This document shows, piece after piece, positions 62,082-64,000 of a stretch of 64,000 nucleotides of DNA. This DNA comes from Acidobacteriaceae bacterium dw_441. Its GTDB lineage: Bacteria > Acidobacteriota > Terriglobia > Terriglobales > Acidobacteriaceae. How positions within the stretch are numbered: the stretch's first letter is position 1; every line of letters begins with the position of its first letter. The translations under genes and the position numbers were made by a program. The stretch lies in the NCBI GenBank assembly GCA_018449715.1, contig JAAVVA010000001.1, positions 868,001 to 932,000 of the forward strand, written 5' to 3'. The notes under the pieces are model-generated. The model had not been told where the DNA came from. It ran no database searches and saw only the letters and a list, made by a program, of their open reading frames with translations.

Positions 62082-62345
62082 ATGGACGATAAACATGCAG
62101 AGATAGTAATCAAGGGGCTGTTGGGCGAACTGAAGAAAAGCTGGGAATTTGCGGCAGCACAAAAATCAGTCATTTCCCAATATGTTGGCGACAGCTGGGA
62201 CACAGAGATTGCAGATCGACAAAAGCTTTTGAAGATTTCGCCGGACGATCTAGAGCGTCTCTTTGATCTTGTAACATTAGGCGCTCCAGAAAGTAATCCG
62301 TTAGAGGGCTGGGAGGCTGTAGTTCGTCGGTTACTTGACGATTAG
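62082..62345 (+). CDS. Hypothetical protein
   Basis: 87 aa. Helical: DDKHAEIVIKGLLGELKKSWEFAAAQKSVIS, ISPDDLERLFDLVTLG, EGWEAVVRRLLDD. AGGGGATATGG leads the start. Divergent from the small basic gene by 31 bp. No family recognised. Confidence 0.6.
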   Translation: MDDKHAEIVIKGLLGELKKSWEFAAAQKSVISQYVGDSWDTEIADRQKLLKISPDDLERLFDLVTLGAPESNPLEGWEAVVRRLLDD

Positions 62346-62478
62346 GGGCAGAAACTTCCAAAATAGGCGGCGTTTTCATGTCTTGCATTTCCTAGGGTTT
62401 ATATTCTCCCGTAAACAGGGAGGTAAGTTTGAAATTTATATATGGATTGTCATGGGCTTCTGCTAGATTTTCTGTTCT

Positions 62479-62913
62479 ATGGCTTTTCCGTATGCCCATT
62501 ACTTTGAGTGCCCTGAGTGCTCCGCGACCATTCTTCTCCCGCCTCAAAGCCCATTAGGAAAATATGAGCATCTACAATATCAACCCAGCAGTACTTGGCC
62601 TCCAGTTTTTCTATGCACTCAGACCGAAAGTTGGTACGACGCTCAATCACTTCGCATCCGTCGGGCAATAAAAGAGACGATGGCCCCAGACTTACAGTTA
62701 GGGATTTGGCACTTCGAATCTTTATGTGGCCACAAAAACTGCGAAAGGAAGCATTGGTTATTTGCCACCTGTAGCGCCAAAGTGTCCAAAATTGTCGCCA
62801 TTGAAAAGGTACGCTCTTTAGGGAATCCACCCATTCCTTGCAATGCAAGACACTACTTTGAATGGAATGGTGGCGAGATAAGAGCGGATTGGTTAGAGGC
62901 GCATTTTTCTTGA
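62479..62913 (+). CDS. Zinc-ribbon-like hypothetical protein
   Basis: 144 aa. N-terminal FECPECSATILLPPQSP looks like half of a zinc ribbon; other cysteines occur in VFLCTQTES, ESLCGHKNCERKHWLF and ATCSAKV, enough for two metal sites. No family recognised. A minus-strand frame across the same bases is its shadow. 36 bp before the right 23-bp repeat. Confidence 0.6.
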   Translation: MAFPYAHYFECPECSATILLPPQSPLGKYEHLQYQPSSTWPPVFLCTQTESWYDAQSLRIRRAIKETMAPDLQLGIWHFESLCGHKNCERKHWLFATCSAKVSKIVAIEKVRSLGNPPIPCNARHYFEWNGGEIRADWLEAHFS

Positions 62914-62948
62914 TTGCGGATATCATTTCAGCAGGAAATTACACCCAT

Positions 62949-62971
62949 ATGCGGGGCGCGTCTAGGGATTT
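62949..62971 (+). repeat. 23-bp direct repeat, right copy
   Basis: Exact copy of 60888-60910, 2,061 bp away. Flanking bases (AAATTA upstream) also resemble the left side. Confidence 0.85.
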
Positions 62972-62986
62972 TTAGTGGAGAATCCT

Positions 62987-63394
62987 TCAATTTCTTACAT
63001 GAACCGTTTTATCTAAAAAAGCCATCGTATTGGCGGCGCACGTCGCAATTTGCGCTCCTCCGCAGATAAGAGCATAGTTTCCTCTATACTCGTTTTCCCA
63101 TGTAAAGACCACGCTGAACGCTATGAGATTAGCTAATGGGCCAGTGTCTGCTGCTGGTCCTGCCGATACGTAAATAACCCAATCAAAGGCAGGTCTTCCA
63201 TTTACGTCTCGATCTGATTCTTGAGCTTCGGTATAGCGCGGACTCGAAGCCAAAATATCTCGAAACTTAGTTGCATACTGGCTAGCTAGCGTGGAATCGC
63301 AATCGCACTGAAATGCCACTCTCGTCTTCTGAGCTTTTGCCGGAAGAGCAATCCCTGCGGAAATGATCGCTATTACAAGTAATCGCCGAAACAT
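62987..63394 (-). CDS. Secreted hypothetical protein
   Basis: 135 aa with a signal peptide (LLVIAIISAGIALPAKAQ). The mature part has paired cysteines (FQCDCDS; LICGG, ATCAAN) and the look of a small alpha/beta domain (DWVIYVSAGPA, AFSVVFTWENEYRGNYALI). It follows the next gene by 2 bp on the same strand, so the two are co-transcribed. No family recognised. Confidence 0.68.
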   Translation of the reverse strand: MFRRLLVIAIISAGIALPAKAQKTRVAFQCDCDSTLASQYATKFRDILASSPRYTEAQESDRDVNGRPAFDWVIYVSAGPAADTGPLANLIAFSVVFTWENEYRGNYALICGGAQIATCAANTMAFLDKTVHVRN

Positions 63395-63396
63395 AT

Positions 63397-63816
63397 TTAC
63401 TTGGCCACCTGATGTTTCATGCCGTCTACAATCCGCTCCGCGACCTTGCTGAGACCACCTTTACGGAAATGAGGAAGTAGAATCGAACGATCTCCGGCAT
63501 CCATCGCCCATACGATGGCTTTATTCTGAACCTGAATTAACTGGACATTGGCCTCGTTCTTATCCTTGCCACCCCACGCGGTGTTGTACCAATGGTCATC
63601 CTGCTTAAGGCTAAGGCCGGTCATGACATAATCCGCATCTTTGTCGTCAGCTACGACCAAGACCTTGACGTGCTGTTTCAGGATTTCGGCAGTAATAAAA
63701 CCGTCGAGATTCCCTTCCATTGGAGCAACAAAGACCTTTGAACCGCTCGGGATGCCCTGAGCGTGACCTGCCAAAGCGCAGAAACCGAACATTACCGCAA
63801 TAAGCAACCTCTTCAT
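63397..63816 (-). CDS. Secreted hypothetical protein
   Basis: 139 aa with a signal peptide (LLIAVMFGFCALAGHAQG). SKVFVAPMEGNLDGFITAEILKQHVKVLVVADDKDADYVMTGLSLKQ resembles the small periplasmic proteins related to CsgG-like or DUF799 assembly factors, but I do not claim it. Leads a two-gene operon transcribed away from the Xre regulator and its palindromes. Confidence 0.68.
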   Translation of the reverse strand: MKRLLIAVMFGFCALAGHAQGIPSGSKVFVAPMEGNLDGFITAEILKQHVKVLVVADDKDADYVMTGLSLKQDDHWYNTAWGGKDKNEANVQLIQVQNKAIVWAMDAGDRSILLPHFRKGGLSKVAERIVDGMKHQVAK

Positions 63817-63839
63817 GGCCGCAATTCTCCCTCCTTAGT

Positions 63840-63853
63840 CCAACTATAGTTGG
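63840..63853 (+). promoter_or_regulatory. Perfect palindrome, candidate Xre operator
   Basis: CCAACTATAGTTGG, 14 bp perfect, extended by T and GA. A second imperfect copy (CCCCACGATAGTTGGGAT) lies at 63873-63890, ending on the regulator ATG. Located between the divergent secreted-protein operon and the regulator. Confidence 0.65.
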
Positions 63854-63888
63854 GATTTCATTCCCAGCTTAGCCCCACGATAGTTGGG

Positions 63889-64000
63889 ATGGCAAGGGAT
63901 ATCTGCATCGCGGTTGGGGAGCGCATTCGGGAACTCAGAACGAAGCGCGGTTGGCGGCAGATTGACTTGGCAGAATCGGCGGGAATCAGTGAAAATTATG
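63889..64000 (+). CDS. Xre-family regulator (cut by the window end)
   Basis: 37 codons from ATG 63889: VGERIRELRTKRGWRQIDLAESAGISENY, the start of an Xre helix-turn-helix. The C-terminus lies beyond the window. Probably controls itself and the divergent secreted-protein operon through the flanking palindromes. Confidence 0.8.
   Translation, partial: MARDICIAVGERIRELRTKRGWRQIDLAESAGISENY

Overview
The window comes from a GC-rich bacterial chromosome, most likely an acidobacterium of the Terriglobales type (Granulicella/Edaphobacter-like). The clues are a scrap of an acidobacterial-style duplicated FtsX/MacB permease, dispersed intergenic hairpin repeats, an orphan chemotaxis cluster, GH29/ROK/PfkB sugar genes and a dense housekeeping backbone. 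The assignment rests on gene content and style only; no 16S gene is present.

Layout. 1-16240 is backbone: an osmoprotectant-type ABC importer (cut by the window start), a P-loop kinase, gapA, an STN-like secreted protein, an MFS transporter, an RMD1/DUF155-like protein, an alpha-L-fucosidase, then a long forward run with methylmalonyl-CoA epimerase, tsaB, rimI, a DUF465 protein, psd-pssA, a cysteine-less Asd homologue and a ROK kinase. A tRNA-Leu(CAA) follows.

16357-38530 is an integrated island. It starts inside tRNA-Leu, carries an excisionase-like gene and a tyrosine recombinase next to the tRNA, and ends at a 31-bp perfect copy of the tRNA 3' half. Cargo: a SMEK-domain protein converging on a coupled AbiV/TIR-like pair (the TIR-like gene is broken or truncated at its 5' end), a dNTP triphosphohydrolase, a second TIR protein, a HipBA toxin-antitoxin pair, a membrane protein/winged-helix regulator/CreD cluster with shared palindromic operators, the Pnkp-Hen1 RNA repair pair, a DUF433 protein, a metallophosphoesterase and an HEPN-like hypothetical. 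It reads as a defence and RNA-damage island with gene remnants between modules.

38630-60000 is backbone again: HAD hydrolase, PfkB kinase, dienelactone hydrolase, acyltransferase, DUF218 protein, a response regulator, and a chemotaxis set (cheA-cheR-cheD-cheB, then cheW-mcp). Both chemotaxis transcription units are preceded by sequences close to a sigma-28 promoter. Then come uvrB, a histidine phosphatase, a CLC-type transporter under a fluoride riboswitch that can mask its ribosome-binding site, a phosphoglycolate phosphatase, a GSG-repeat DUF4097 protein, an efflux adaptor and lexA. 60000-64000 is an accessory tail with an IS1595-type transposase, several orphan small genes, a 23-bp direct repeat 2 kb apart, and an Xre regulator cut by the window end with palindromic operators.

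Start codons were moved from the longest frame wherever a ribosome-binding site, gene overlap or riboswitch argued for it; each case is noted.
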